Positions 12,982 through 23,820 are shown, numbered from the stretch's first letter. The stretch is 64,000 nucleotides of DNA from Lasiosphaeris hirsuta (GCA_030549175.1 JAUKUA010000001.1:2604001-2668000); one strand, 5' to 3'. Notes: a model not told the origin generated them from the letters alone. Made by a program: numbers and translations.

Positions 12982-15892
12982 CCCCCCGCCAGCTTTCTAC
13001 AATAGACCATACAACCACCAACGCACAAACTCTGCCGCAGCTGCCCTCCAGCGACACCCGACTAGCGGTGGTAATGATGAGCATTTGATGCTGCCCTCGT
13101 CTCGTTTGCGGAGCTCGACGCTCAGCGGTCCTGTAGCGGCTCCAATATACACTACTGTGCAGTATACCGGCGCGCCGATATACGTAATCTCCTCACCGGA
13201 CGGAAGGCCGCTGGTTGCGGCAATGCCAATGCCTAGCTTCCCCCCTAGAGGCCCTGACCTCGCTTTGAGGACTCAGAGGCCAGTTCCTATACCTCAACCG
13301 CTCACTAGCCTACGGACTTCGCTTCCTCCGAGAAGCGATGAGTACAAGCCGATGGTTTCGCTCTACCCGGAACAGGCAACCAGCTCCCGGTCTTCACTGC
13401 CCCCTTCGAGAAACGATGGGTACAGGCCTATGGCTTCTCCACGCCCAGACGTCACGGGCTCCCGCTCCTCGCTACCAGCTTCGAAAAGGGACCACAAGCC
13501 GACAGTTCCTCGTTACCCCGACCATGCCACTAGCACCCGTTCTTCGCTGCCGGCATCAGCGAATGACTATAAACCGATGGTTTCCCTCTACCCGGACCGT
13601 TCTTCTATGCCATCGGACCGTCCAGGTTCTAACATGAAGCCGCGCCGCCTGTCTAACAGCAGCAGCAGCAGCTCAACGGCGAGCAGCATTGTATGGGGCC
13701 GCGAGAGCTTCGAAAGCCGTCTACGCAGCTCCTCCCTTAGCAGCAGCCAAACCAGCATCGAGTCCATGCCGCCGCTTAAAGCCTCTCGCCCGTCCTCGTC
13801 GTCATCACACATACACCACCAGATGGGAGGTTACTCCTGGAGCAGGCCAGCCCCCGTCAAGCTTCGCCAGAGAAAGGCGAGGCCGGGTGAGCTCTTTTCG
13901 TTGCTGCCGGGGGAGGTATTGGAGCTGATCCTCCAGGAGCTCCGTCAGCTGCACTTGCGGCCGGGGAGCGGAAGTTGCGAGACGTGCTGGATGCGCGACT
14001 GCTGCTCGGTGGCGGTTAGTGCACGGAAGTTTGTCAAGTACGCCAGGGAGGCGTTGTATCAGCATGTGCACCTGGTGGGGCCGGATAGCCCCCAGATGAA
14101 GAAGCGGTTGAGGATGAATTACGGAGGGAGGTTGGTGTTACTGCGTCGGACGCTGCGAGCGAACACGCATATTGCGGTGATTGTACGGTCGCTGAAGCCC
14201 CCTGTCCTGCCCCCCGGCGCTGCATTGGTGGAATACAACGATCTGGTTGCTTCGGTAGTCAGGGCGTGCCCGAACTTGGAGAGGTTGGTTGGTTACTATC
14301 CGGTTTACACCCACGAGTTCCAGCGGCTGTTTCATGCTCTGTCGACACGCAAGCGGCTGAAAGAGATGAGCTGGGTCGTGGAAACCTCACCTATGCAGCG
14401 CCAGCAAAAGTTCCGCCGCCCGTCCAGCAGCCATCGCCCTCCCAGCAGTCACCGCCCTACGAGCAGCCATCCTCTTTGGGCGCCTGGGGATCTCCAGCCT
14501 CAGCAGTCACAGGGGTTTCTGGACTTCCATCTTGGTTGGCAAAACCTCACGACACTTGTGGTTCATTGCCAGCCCGAAGCAACAATAACGCCAGATACTC
14601 TCTTCTCACGGGCAATTCGCTGCTTGCCGTCCCTCCAAAACCTGCACCTTTCCCACCTTCCTCACACATCCTTCAACGACAATAGCTTGCTCTGCCTCCC
14701 GCCACTCAAAAAGCTTTCGCTCTCACACCTACCCGGCATCACAACCAGCGGCATCTCCGCACTTGCGACCCGCGTCTCCAGTGCTACTATTACGACGCTC
14801 ACACTGATCCATATCAACGTCGAGACTTTGCCGGCCCTGGCCCGGCTGTTCGCCCATCTTACATCCCTCGAGACCTTCAGCATAGTCCAGTGCTATGCCC
14901 CGATAATGCCAACTGACGAGCTTGTGTGGCTGTTCCCATACCTAGCCTCACACTCCCTCTGCAAGCTGCACTGGGACATTCCCTACCTCCCGACGCGCGC
15001 CACGACGGCTGACAATATTCTCGCCAAGAGCATTAGCGCAGGTGGATTCCCTGCGCTGCGTGTAATCCGGGCCCCCAACGATCCCGAGGGCATTTTCCAG
15101 TCTCTCTGCCGTCCACGGGAACGCATCGACTCCACGATAGACCGTTACCGGGGCGGGCACGATTGGCACGCTTCTGGCCAAACTCAAGGTCAAACACATG
15201 GCCGGTCCGCATCGGGCTTCGTCCCTTCGAGGCCACAATCGCAATCTAACTCAAACACTCCACCGCAGACCCGTCCTCGCTCACAATCCCATTCCTTCTT
15301 CCGCTCCTCGTCCCATACTCGCAACTCCAGCGCCGCAACGACCCCAAATGCAAAATCAACCGGAAGCCCGCCCACAAGCCCTACCCACCCGCCTGATGCA
15401 CACGCGCTTTTCCTCCCACGGGACAACAGTGATCTTCACCAGGCTCGGCTCGCCGCCCAGACACGCCTCGAAGGTGCCCGACGATTTCCCCGGTACTTTA
15501 TACAGATTGTCGACGAGGACGGCGACGTTATTGAGAAGCACGGAGTAGGCGCTTTTATTGGAAACGTGCGGTCCAACATCCACTACGTTCTTACCCCGGA
15601 GGAGGGTGGCACAGATGAAGGCGGCGGTCTGGTTGGTGTGGCAGAGATGGCAGGAGATTGTGGAGAGGCCTTGGTCCTCGGTAGAAAAGGTGATGGGGAG
15701 AAAGAGAGAGGGAGGCTGAGAGGCAAAAAGGAGAAGGTCGGCGAGGCAATGGTTGATGGTGAGAGCAGGACACGCGAGGGATGTCAAGGACGGTGGAACA
15801 CCAGTTATGGAACACAGGTAGTGGATAAGAAGGATAGGGAACGGTGGGCGCATACAGAGCGGGGGCGGTGGATGGGAGTAGCACTGTCGTGA
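12982..15892 (+). CDS. F-box / leucine-rich-repeat-like protein (main exon)
   Basis: The frame is open from an in-frame TGA at 12956 to TGA at 15890-15892. No ATG lies near its 5' edge (the first in-frame ATG is near 13087), so an upstream exon is expected. The N-terminal 300 residues are Ser/Pro-rich with repeated RSSLP-type blocks. An F-box-like segment follows (LFSLLPGEVLELILQEL, nucleotides about 13890-13940) with a Cys-containing insertion. Next come LRR-like stretches (PNLERLVGYYP, LPSLQNLHLSHLP, PPLKKLSLSHLPGI). The Ser-rich tail ends in a basic Gly/Glu/Lys segment. By family knowledge such proteins are substrate receptors of SCF ubiquitin ligases. Substrate unknown. Confidence 0.8.
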
Positions 15893-16579
15893 GCCTGCTG
15901 GACCCCCAACAGTGTTGTCGAGGGCAGCGAGAGAAGGATGAATCAAGGATGATATGGCTACTGGAGCACCCGTGTGCACTCGGTACACGCTGTGGATAAG
16001 TGTATTACTAGGAAGAAGGCGGCAATGCAGTTACGACGATATGAATACATGGGCTATCAAAAGCAGGCGGTGGAACAATCTGAATGGGATCCCATTCGAA
16101 TAATGATAAACCCTGACCCTTCGCGTGGCGGCCAAGAGCAAAGACAAACATGCATGTTTGCTTTGTTATCCAAATAACAGCCGGATCAGAGAGGCGCAAC
16201 TGTGAAGCCTAAATGCACCATGCTTTCAAATCCGTGTAGATAGACGCAATGGCTTACTTGGGGATTTTTCCTCGTGATTGGCGTGGAGAGCGTGGTTGAG
16301 GTTAGCGGATCTCGGCCTGTCGCGGCGTTACCAGTGATAGCCGAGCCGCGGGGAACAGGGGACGGCAATCTTTTCTTCGGTGGAACTTTACCCCAGCGAC
16401 GTCATTCACCCTTACCTCCTCATTCACCGCAATCGACTTGTTTTTCAAAGGTGCCCGACAATTCTTCGTCCGCCACTTACCTATGATACCTAAGGTACCT
16501 AAACGACGAGCAAGCCCCATCCGCCAATTATCAACCTACAACATAAAAACTGGATTTTGTTATTTTGATAAAGGGGAGC
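15893..16579. other. intergenic region between F-box/LRR gene and jac1
   Basis: No supportable coding sequence. It should hold the 3' end of the upstream gene and the promoter of jac1. An acctaaggtacctaaa motif lies at 16488-16503, about 80 bases before the jac1 start. Confidence 0.6.
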
Positions 16580-17473
16580 ATGCGATCTTCAACCATGTTG
16601 AACCCTGGGCGCGCGGCAGCTCGACTGCGTGGTGCGTGTCGCAGCGAGGCAAAGTCGAGTCTGACGAGGCCAGCATTTTCCACTGCAGCGCTTGGGAGGA
16701 ACGATAGGATAGAAACAGCGACCACACCCAAACCTAATATGTCGATACCATCTGGCCACCGCCGGCTCTCCCAAACGGCGGCGCCCCTTGCCGGTTCCGC
16801 CCCATCCCCATTTCCCGTTCCACCCCAAGACCAACCGTCCCCCTCGACGCCCGACGTGCCGCGGTATTACGCCCTCTTCCCCGAAACGCTCCCTCTCGGC
16901 CCCCCGCCGGCTGGGCCCTTCGAAATCGACGTGCGCGCCCTCCGCCGCGAGTTCCTCCGCCTCCAAGCGGCCGCCCACCCAGACTTTCACCACCACGCCG
17001 CTACCGACCCCTCCACGTCCTCCTCCTCCTCCTCCTCCTCCTCCTCCTCCTCGACCACCACCCATTCCTCGGCGCGGCAGCACGCCGAGGCCGCCAGCGC
17101 GCTCATCAACAGCGCATACAGGACGCTGGCGTCGCCGCTCGCGCGCGCCGAGTACCTGCTGCACGAGGTGCACGGGGTCGACCTAGCTGGGGACGAGCGC
17201 GGGGCGGAGACGGCGGCGGAGCCCGAGGTGTTTATGACGGTGCTGGAGGCGCGCGAGGCGATTGAGGAGGCGGAGCGGGAGGAAGATCTGGGGGAGGTGA
17301 GGCGGGAGAATGAGGAGCGGATCCGCGAGGCTGAGGAGGCGCTGGCGACGGCGTTCGCTGAGGGCGACGTGACGACGGCGAAGGCCGAGGCGGTGCGGCT
17401 GAGGTACTGGATGAATATTCGGGAGAGCCTGGATAACTGGGAGAGGGGGAAGCCGGTGGTGTTGGAGCACTAG
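16580..17473 (+). CDS. jac1: mitochondrial J-protein co-chaperone Jac1/HscB-like
   Basis: A single exon of 297 residues. The first ATG of the frame (16580) opens an Arg-rich, acid-free N-terminus (MRSSTMLNPGRAAARLRGA) typical of a matrix targeting sequence. The J-domain is seen as YYALFPETLPLG, then the catalytic HPD at residues 133-135, then NSAYRTLASPLARAEYLL. The C-terminal helical Isu-binding region follows (MTVLEAREAIEEAEREEDL). Family role: Jac1 stimulates the Hsp70 Ssq1 during transfer of Fe-S clusters from the scaffold Isu1. A poly-Ser tract coded by TCC repeats (about 17018-17053) is inserted just after HPD, making the J-domain loop longer than usual. The C-terminal pattern separates it from generic J-proteins. 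Confidence 0.92.
   Translation: MRSSTMLNPGRAAARLRGACRSEAKSSLTRPAFSTAALGRNDRIETATTPKPNMSIPSGHRRLSQTAAPLAGSAPSPFPVPPQDQPSPSTPDVPRYYALFPETLPLGPPPAGPFEIDVRALRREFLRLQAAAHPDFHHHAATDPSTSSSSSSSSSSSSTTTHSSARQHAEAASALINSAYRTLASPLARAEYLLHEVHGVDLAGDERGAETAAEPEVFMTVLEAREAIEEAEREEDLGEVRRENEERIREAEEALATAFAEGDVTTAKAEAVRLRYWMNIRESLDNWERGKPVVLEH
17018..17053 (+). repeat. coding (TCC)n microsatellite in jac1
   Basis: About twelve tandem TCC/TCG units encode a poly-serine run within the J-domain loop of Jac1. Length change would add or remove serines without shifting the frame. Confidence 0.9.
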
Positions 17474-18243
17474 GTCGGGGCGAGAGGGTCCAGCTTGGTC
17501 TGTGAGGTGTTAGCTGTACGATGGGCTACGTTTCACTTGTCTCTGGCTGGGACCGTGTTGGCATTTAGGAAGAGGACGACACCAGGAGATGGAATAGAAT
17601 ATACAACAAGCTGCACCCAGTGCGGAAATTGCAGAAAAGAAATACTTATCGGCAAAAGTATCAATTTGGTCGGCGCTTGCGGTGGGAAGGAGCTTAGACG
17701 GCAAATTTGTCGGGGCCATGCGACTTTTGAGCTCCTCCAGACATCGTACGATTTTGACGTTGACACCTGAGCGCTTGCATGTGGGCACTCTCACCCCAGC
17801 TTGGCCGAGCTAATTTGGCTGTGGCACTCAATCTCTATTCACATTTAGCGAGCTGATATCGCTTTCGCCATGATGGCCGAGTCAACTGTCTACAGTGCAA
17901 ACAAGGATCAAACTCCTGTTCAACAGCTTCAAGCAGGGCTGAGCTGGCAATTGCTGCCTTAACATTTTACAAGGCAGCAGGAATCATATGTCCAAGCCCG
18001 TGTCTGGAATATCTTACCTTATGCACCCCTCTTCTTGTCTTGGGGGGGCACCCCCCGCCTTGCTTCAGTCTAGGATGAGCCGGAACTGACCCGCTCTCCC
18101 AATTCCGATTCCGAATCTTGAACTTGACCAGACCCAGACTGGAAGGTCAAGCCAGTTTCGCGCATGCATGACGATGGCGGTAGTCTTTCACCACATTCCG
18201 TTGGACACTAGACGACCGGCCGCCTTGTCTCGAGGCAGCGGGG
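17474..18243. other. intergenic region jac1 - amidase
   Basis: No supportable coding sequence. Short open frames are unsupported. It presumably holds the jac1 terminator and the amidase promoter. Confidence 0.6.
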
Positions 18244-20178
18244 ATGCGATCACCGCTGTCAATTGCGTCTCCAGGATTCTCTCATCGCTCGTTGAGGCAC
18301 GACAAGATGGTTAAATACCAGATACCCGGTTCCCGTTCCCACGGGCCGGGCCGACGCTCCTCGCGGCGCCTGCTGTCTACATTCATTCTTGTCTTGCTCG
18401 CCCTCGTCACGGTACAGTCGTCAGCCTGTGAGGTCACCTCCCTGCCATACTCCTGCTTGAGTTGTCCCGAGGGCAACCCAGGGATGTTAGGATCAAGTGC
18501 CTATAAGGCATTTGCCCTAGCCGGTGCTGCTGTGTGCCTGTTACAAGACGGCTTTGCGGCTGCCACAAGGAGAGCTCTTGACACTTCAGCCACGGCGATC
18601 GATGGAAAGCCGTTCCCACCTCTGCTCGACGCCGAGCTTGAGGATCTCGCAGAAGGTCTCGAGTCGGGCCTGTTCACAAGTGTGGACTTGGTCAACGCAT
18701 ATGTCGCCCGCATCCTCGAGGTCAACTCGACGCTCAAGATGGTAGCACAGATCAACCCGGATGCTCTGGCAACCGCCGCAGATCTGGATGCTGCTCGAGC
18801 CAAGGGCATCAACCACGGTCCCCTACACGGCATCCCCATCTTGATCAAGAACAACATCGCCACAAAAGACAAGATGGACAACACGGCCGGCTCATATGCC
18901 CTGGCTGGGGCCAGGGTCCCCGAAGACAGCACCATGGCGGCCAAGCTGAGGAGGGCCGGTGCTATCATCCTCGGCAAGACGAACCTCTCCCAGTGGGCCA
19001 ATTTTCGGAGTTCCAACTCCAGCTCCGGGTGGTCTGCCCTTGGGGGCCAGACCGAAGGCGCATATTTCCCCAAGCAAGACCCCTCGGGGTCCTCCTCTGG
19101 CAGCGGCGTAGCCAGCTCGCTCGGCCTGGCCCTGGCCACTCTCGGCACAGAGACCGACGGCTCCATCCTCTCCCCCTCCAGCCTCAACAACCTCGTGGGT
19201 ATCAAACCCTCAGTCGGCCTCACCTCGCGACACCTCGTCATCCCCATCTCCTCGCACCAAGACACCATCGGCCCCATGGCACGTACCGTCAAGGACGCAG
19301 CGTACCTCCTCGCTGCTATCGCCGGTGCCGACCCTAATGACAACTACACCTCGGCCATACCGTTCCCCGAGCACAAGATACCCGACTACGTCGCCGCCTG
19401 TGACTACTTTTCCCTGGCAGGCGCTCGTATCGGCGTCCCGCGCAACGTGATTACCACCATCGAAACTATACCGGGACTGACCACAGCGTTTAACGGCGCG
19501 TTGGACTTGTTCCGCGCTGCGGGGGCCACCGTGGTCGACAACATCACGCTGCCGGGATACGAGCCCCTCCGGGCGGGCGGATACGAGCAGGTGGTGCTCA
19601 ACTCGGACTTTGTCACGGATCTGAAGGCGTACCTGGCGCAGCTGACGGTGAATCCCAACAACGTGACGTCGCTTGGTGATTTGCTTAAATTTACTCAAGC
19701 GTACCCGCTCGAACAGTGGCCGTTGCGGGATACCAGGCGGTGGGAGACGGCCCTGGGGTACGGGCACGGGAACGAGGCGCCCGAGTTCTGGGCGAATTAC
19801 ACTACGCAGCTTTACTATGCTGGGCTGTTGGGGGTGACGGGGGGTCTAAGGAACCACAGCCTGGATGCGCTGGTGGTGCCGACGTCGTTTGCTTCGATGA
19901 TGCCGGCGCTGATTGGTTCGCCCGTGGTTACGGTGCCGTTGGGTAAGATGCCGGCGGACACGGCGGTGGTGAAGAACCAGTTTGGCAATCTGGTGTCGAG
20001 GGCGCCGAATGTGCCGTTTGGAATCAGCTTCCTGGGAGAGAGGTTCAGCGAAGAAAAGCTGATTGGGCTGGCATATGCCTTTGAGCAGAGAACGCTGGTG
20101 AGGAAGACAGTGGTGCCGTATCTGCAGCCTACGGCAGAGCTGGCGGACGTGGTGAATAAGAGGATGGCGAAGGTCTAA
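18244..20178 (+). CDS. amidase-signature family hydrolase, probably secreted or membrane-associated
   Basis: 644 residues from the ATG at 18244. In-frame alternatives are 18307 (before a hydrophobic stretch LLSTFILVLLALVTV) and 18484 (opens MLGSSAYKAFALAGAAVCLL, also signal-like). The Ser-cisSer-Lys triad of the amidase signature family is visible: Lys202 in PILIKNN, cis-Ser283 in GSSSGSG and nucleophile Ser307 in ETDGSIL. The 24-residue Ser-Ser spacing matches fatty-acid amide hydrolase. These enzymes cleave carboxamides. The normal GGSSGG core reads GSSSGSG here. Many N-glycosylation sequons (NSS, NYT, NVT, NIT, NHS) fit secretion. The substrate cannot be told. It is not likely the mitochondrial GatA subunit because of the N-terminus. 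Confidence 0.9.
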   Translation: MRSPLSIASPGFSHRSLRHDKMVKYQIPGSRSHGPGRRSSRRLLSTFILVLLALVTVQSSACEVTSLPYSCLSCPEGNPGMLGSSAYKAFALAGAAVCLLQDGFAAATRRALDTSATAIDGKPFPPLLDAELEDLAEGLESGLFTSVDLVNAYVARILEVNSTLKMVAQINPDALATAADLDAARAKGINHGPLHGIPILIKNNIATKDKMDNTAGSYALAGARVPEDSTMAAKLRRAGAIILGKTNLSQWANFRSSNSSSGWSALGGQTEGAYFPKQDPSGSSSGSGVASSLGLALATLGTETDGSILSPSSLNNLVGIKPSVGLTSRHLVIPISSHQDTIGPMARTVKDAAYLLAAIAGADPNDNYTSAIPFPEHKIPDYVAACDYFSLAGARIGVPRNVITTIETIPGLTTAFNGALDLFRAAGATVVDNITLPGYEPLRAGGYEQVVLNSDFVTDLKAYLAQLTVNPNNVTSLGDLLKFTQAYPLEQWPLRDTRRWETALGYGHGNEAPEFWANYTTQLYYAGLLGVTGGLRNHSLDALVVPTSFASMMPALIGSPVVTVPLGKMPADTAVVKNQFGNLVSRAPNVPFGISFLGERFSEEKLIGLAYAFEQRTLVRKTVVPYLQPTAELADVVNKRMAKV

Positions 20179-20658
20179 CTCCAGTAGTGTAGCAGGCATG
20201 CGCGATTGCAGCTGAGTTTGGGAAACCTGGAATAGGGGCCAAGTCAGTGAGTTGTTGTCGGGGGCTGTTTGACGCAGTTGGCGCCTCATCGGATGCTGCG
20301 CGCAACCAGGCATCTGAATTACACAAACTTTAGCAATCCCAACTCAATGAGCTCGAGGCAGGCTCCTTTTAGCAAGAGACTGTGAGGTTGATCGATTTCG
20401 TCGACCTTATTCATCATCCCTTTGGAAACAATGGTGCGACAAGGGTTAGGGTCCGATTTTGAACTCAAAATTGGTCCCACCGTGATTTTTAAGCATTCGG
20501 CCCAAGAAAGAGTCATCAACATCGCCACACCAACATCGCCACACTACCTCGTCCGGAATCATCACAACATTTGGCGCACCCCCGCGGCCCAATCTTATTT
20601 TTCCTACACTAGACGTCTCAAAGCAATACCCGAGATAAAGCCACCCAAAAAACCAACC

Positions 20659-20689
<31 letters not shown>

Positions 20690-20697
20690 AAAAAGCC
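20179..20697. other. intergenic region / yae1 5' leader
   Basis: The yae1 reading frame is open upstream to about 20422, but this part lacks coding character and ends in a long homopolymer pair, so I treat it as promoter and leader. Confidence 0.6.
20657..20694 (+). repeat. C23-A15 homopolymer pair next to the yae1 start
   Basis: Twenty-three consecutive C (20657-20679) are followed directly by fifteen A (20680-20694) and then gcc-ATG. Such tracts are prone to length error in replication and sequencing. Confidence 0.95.
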
Positions 20698-21546
20698 ATG
20701 CTCCTCCGCAACATGCCCGACGACGACCTTGACATCTTCTCCAACATGGCCTCTCACACCACCCAGCCCGCCGCCACAGCCAACGCCCACGGCTACCACC
20801 ATGGCCACACGGCAGAAAACCCAGACGGCACCAATGAAGTGGACGACGTCTGGGGCGACGACGCAGTAGAGCACGCTGCCACCTCAGACCCCGTGCCCGT
20901 CTCCGCCCACCACACCCACACCCACACCCACGCCCACATCCACCCCTCGGACGTGCCGCGCCTGCAGCAGGAGCACACGACGGCCGGCTACCGCGACGGC
21001 ATCACGGCCGCCAAGGCCTCGAGCGTGCAGGCCGGCTTCGACGAGGGCTTCGGGCTAGGCGCCACCATCGGGGCGCGGGCCGGGCAGCTGCTGGGCGTGC
21101 TGGAGGGGCTCGGCGCAGCCGTCGGCCTACAGCGGCTGCGCGCCGAGCCGCGGACGGAGCCGCCTGCCGCGGGCGGCGACGAGTCGGAGCGCGTGCACGC
21201 CTTGCTGACCGAGGCGAGGCGCGAGCTGAGCGTGCAGTCCGTGTTTGGGCCCGCGTACTGGGCCGATGATGGCACGTGGAAGTATGACGTTGCGGGGCCG
21301 GGGTTTGGCCGGGGGGAGGACGGGGAGGCCGATGTCGTGTTTGCGGATGTTGCTGCGGCGCATCCGCTGCTGAGGAAGTGGGACGGGCTTGTCCAGGCCG
21401 AGGCCGAGAGGTACGGGGTCGACTGGGATGTCTTGCGGGACGAGGCTGCCGAGGAGAGGAGGAAGGGCGAAGACGAGGCGGTCGAGGTCAAGAGAAAAGA
21501 GGAAACCAATGGGGTTGCGCCGACCCGTAAGGTGTTGGACTGGTGA
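20698..21546 (+). CDS. yae1: Yae1-family Fe-S protein assembly adaptor
   Basis: 282 residues if translation starts at 20698, straight after a C23A15 tract; ATG 20713 is an alternative. Seen: an acidic N-terminus with VDDVWGDD, His-rich spacer (HTHTHTHAHIH), then the deca-GX3 type core with glycine at roughly every fourth residue (GYRDGITAAK, GFDEGFGLG, GARAGQLLGVLEGLG). Family role: Yae1 with Lto1 delivers the ABC ATPase Rli1/ABCE1 to the cytosolic Fe-S targeting complex. The protein ends Leu-Asp-Trp, which fits the C-terminal [LIM]-[DES]-[WF] tripeptide recognised by that complex. In budding yeast that tail is on Lto1, as I recall. The open frame extends upstream to 20422 but that part looks non-coding. 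Confidence 0.85.
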   Translation: MLLRNMPDDDLDIFSNMASHTTQPAATANAHGYHHGHTAENPDGTNEVDDVWGDDAVEHAATSDPVPVSAHHTHTHTHAHIHPSDVPRLQQEHTTAGYRDGITAAKASSVQAGFDEGFGLGATIGARAGQLLGVLEGLGAAVGLQRLRAEPRTEPPAAGGDESERVHALLTEARRELSVQSVFGPAYWADDGTWKYDVAGPGFGRGEDGEADVVFADVAAAHPLLRKWDGLVQAEAERYGVDWDVLRDEAAEERRKGEDEAVEVKRKEETNGVAPTRKVLDW

Positions 21547-22308
21547 ACAAGGCATGAGCAAGTATCCCATACCCTGCACTCGGAACAGAACCCAAGACCA
21601 AATTGAGCCAAACGGGGGCGCGAGGGCAACGAGGACAAACAGGCCAGCAGCCAGCTAGCTGCAGCCGGGGCATGCTCCCACCCAGAGGCATCTAGTGGTC
21701 GGTGTTTTCTAGACTGCCTTGTCGGCCCCAATGATCACTTGGTCCCTTGCCATCAGCATCGCCGAAACGGCGGGACGATGGCATCGCAGGAACCCTGATC
21801 ACCGGGCCCCCGATGTGGCCTCTGCGGCATACCGACCCCTCCTAGCGAGGGCGGATTCTCGAATCTCGAGTCAACGAAGAAATAACCCGAGTCTCCTCGG
21901 TCCTGGCGGCCTGGCTGCTTCAACGTGATAGGAAATGAGGACTCGACGGCCCATTTCTTTGCATGCCTCAGGAGGTCCGATCAACCAAGGGCTTGGACTA
22001 TATATGGTCTGTCCATGGAAGACAGTGGAGAAAACACCAAAGACAACGAGGTTTTGATTTGCGATCTAAATTTGGGACGAGGGCTCGTATGCTGTCGATC
22101 GAGTCGGGCTTTGGATGGGGCTCGAGATTAGCAGCACTGCAGCGATTCCACAGCAGAGACTTGGACTCGGTTACTTGGAGTAGGTAAAACAAGCAGATGA
22201 CTGAGCCCCATTAACTGCGACAACGACGTTGTTTCTCTGCTACAATGCAGAGGTCGACTAAAACATTGGCCGAGTACTAGTAAACCATTCTCTGACCCCC
22301 GGAGCCAC
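21547..22308. other. convergent intergenic region
   Basis: Lies between the 3' ends of yae1 (+) and the unknown gene at 22309 (-). No supportable coding sequence. Confidence 0.65.
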
Positions 22309-23820
22309 TTAGCCAAACTTCTTCTCCACCCTTTTCAACAGCCCCGTAACCCCCTTTTCCAGCTTCCCAGCCCGCTCCTCAAACTTACCCCTCGGCTCTT
22401 GCTTCGGCTTGTACTGGCTCTCGGGCACGTAAAACTGCTGATGGACCGAAAAGTCGGTCGCCGTGGCCGGGTTATACCCATAGCCGGCGCCCGTCTGCGA
22501 GCTCTGCGGCGGCGGCGGCGGCGGCGTAGCAGTCGCCCCGGCCCCGGTGCCAGGCGGTGTCGGCGTGTGCGAGCCTGGAGTGTATCCGCCTGCCTGTGGG
22601 AAGGCGCCGCCATAAGGACTCGCGAGGCCGGGGCTGGCTAGCCCGGGGCTGAGCGGCATCGTCGCGGCGCGGGAGAGGCCGGGATGGGCGGGCGGGTGCT
22701 GGTTGAGACCTGTCGGGTGGCCACCCAGAGCACCGAACCCTTGCGGTGCGAAACCCGGCGAGGTGATGCTTTGCTGTGGCGGGGCCGGGAAGCTTGGCGC
22801 GCCGGTCGGGTGTTGGAGGTTGGGCGGGGGGATGCCGGGGCTCAGGGGCCCGAGACCGCTTGGGATGAGTCCGGGCGAGAAGGGTGTTGCGGAATCGTAG
22901 GCTAGAGTCTGCTGCAGGGGGTTTGCCACGCCATCGTCGGGGGGAGGAGTCTTCTCGCGATGTCGCACTTGCTCGGGGGCAGCCGGGGCTGCGGGGTTGT
23001 AGGGTATCGGCGCGAACTGCGCGGGAGGCGGAGGAGGAACGGCGTCTCCGGCGCCAGAGACGGCAGAGATTGGTGGGCCGGGGAAGGAGGTTGGGAGTCC
23101 GCTATGGCTAGACACAGCAGAAGGAGGGGCGGCAAAAGTGTCGGTGATGGCTGCCCTCTCTAGCTGCTGGACCACGGAGCTGACCTCGACAGCATGGCGC
23201 GGCGGCGGGCCGGGCTCGTCCAGAACCTCGCACTGGGCCGGGGGGAGCAGAGGCCGGATGCCATTGACGAACTCCAGGGCGTCCTGCTGAGTCCAAAAGT
23301 AGATATCCAGCGAGTGGATCTTGTAGTGGTATTTGTTTTGGTTGTTTGGGTCGTAGGTGGGCAGATGCCATTCCTCATGTCCGTCAACGTTGCCGACCGT
23401 CAGCGTCACCAAGCAGGTGTGTTTGTATGAATACTGGAGATGGGCACTATTGAGGTCTAGCAAGCGAGGGGAAACAGTCAGTCAGCTCCACGTCACGTCC
23501 CAGGTTAGAAGACAAGTGTCTTACACCCATCGAAGGCATCCTGGTCGTCGGTGCCCGGCTGGTTTGCGATCTCAATGCGAGCGCGGGCCTGGTTCACATC
23601 CTCGAACAGGTAGACGTAGGATCCCTTGTCGAACCTGTGGTGAGGCGGATTATCTGTCGGCGGCCCGTAAAAGTAATGGATGTCGGCGAAGCTTACACAT
23701 ATTCATAGATGTTGTTAGACAAGACGCCCACGGGATTGCGCCCCTCCCCCCCGAGCCGCAGTAGATATCAAGCAACACTCACAGCGTGGCAACGTTGTCC
23801 TCTCCTGGCCGGGCGGCCAT
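22309..23820 (-). CDS. uncharacterised protein with folded N-terminus and Pro-rich tail
   Basis: Model (minus strand): 23820-23783, 23691-23525, 23456-22309; 450 residues. The start ATG has a favourable context (caacATGGCC). Exon 1 ends with GTGAGT. The acceptor after branch gtctaac joins VATL to FADIHYFYGPP, and a GTAAGA donor at 23524 is phase 1. Introns are 91 and 68 nt. The first about 150 residues look globular (KGSYVYLFEDVNQARARIEIA, HSLDIYFWTQQDALEFVNGI). Residues 150-400 are Pro/Gly-rich and low in complexity with PLSPG-like repeats. The last 35 are basic and helical (KFEERAGKLEKGVTGLLKRVEKKFG, shown as a range of mixed charge). I do not recognise a named family. Likely cytoplasmic scaffold or signalling role is only a guess. 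Confidence 0.8.

Noticed and set aside
19210..19767. 185-codon frame on the - strand
   Set aside because: Shadow inside the amidase exon.
23635..23743. alternative exon reading NPVGVLSNNIYEY in the unknown gene
   Set aside because: It needs a 39-nt or 23-nt intron; the acceptor at 23692 after a gctaac-like branch gives a longer continuous frame with all phases consistent.
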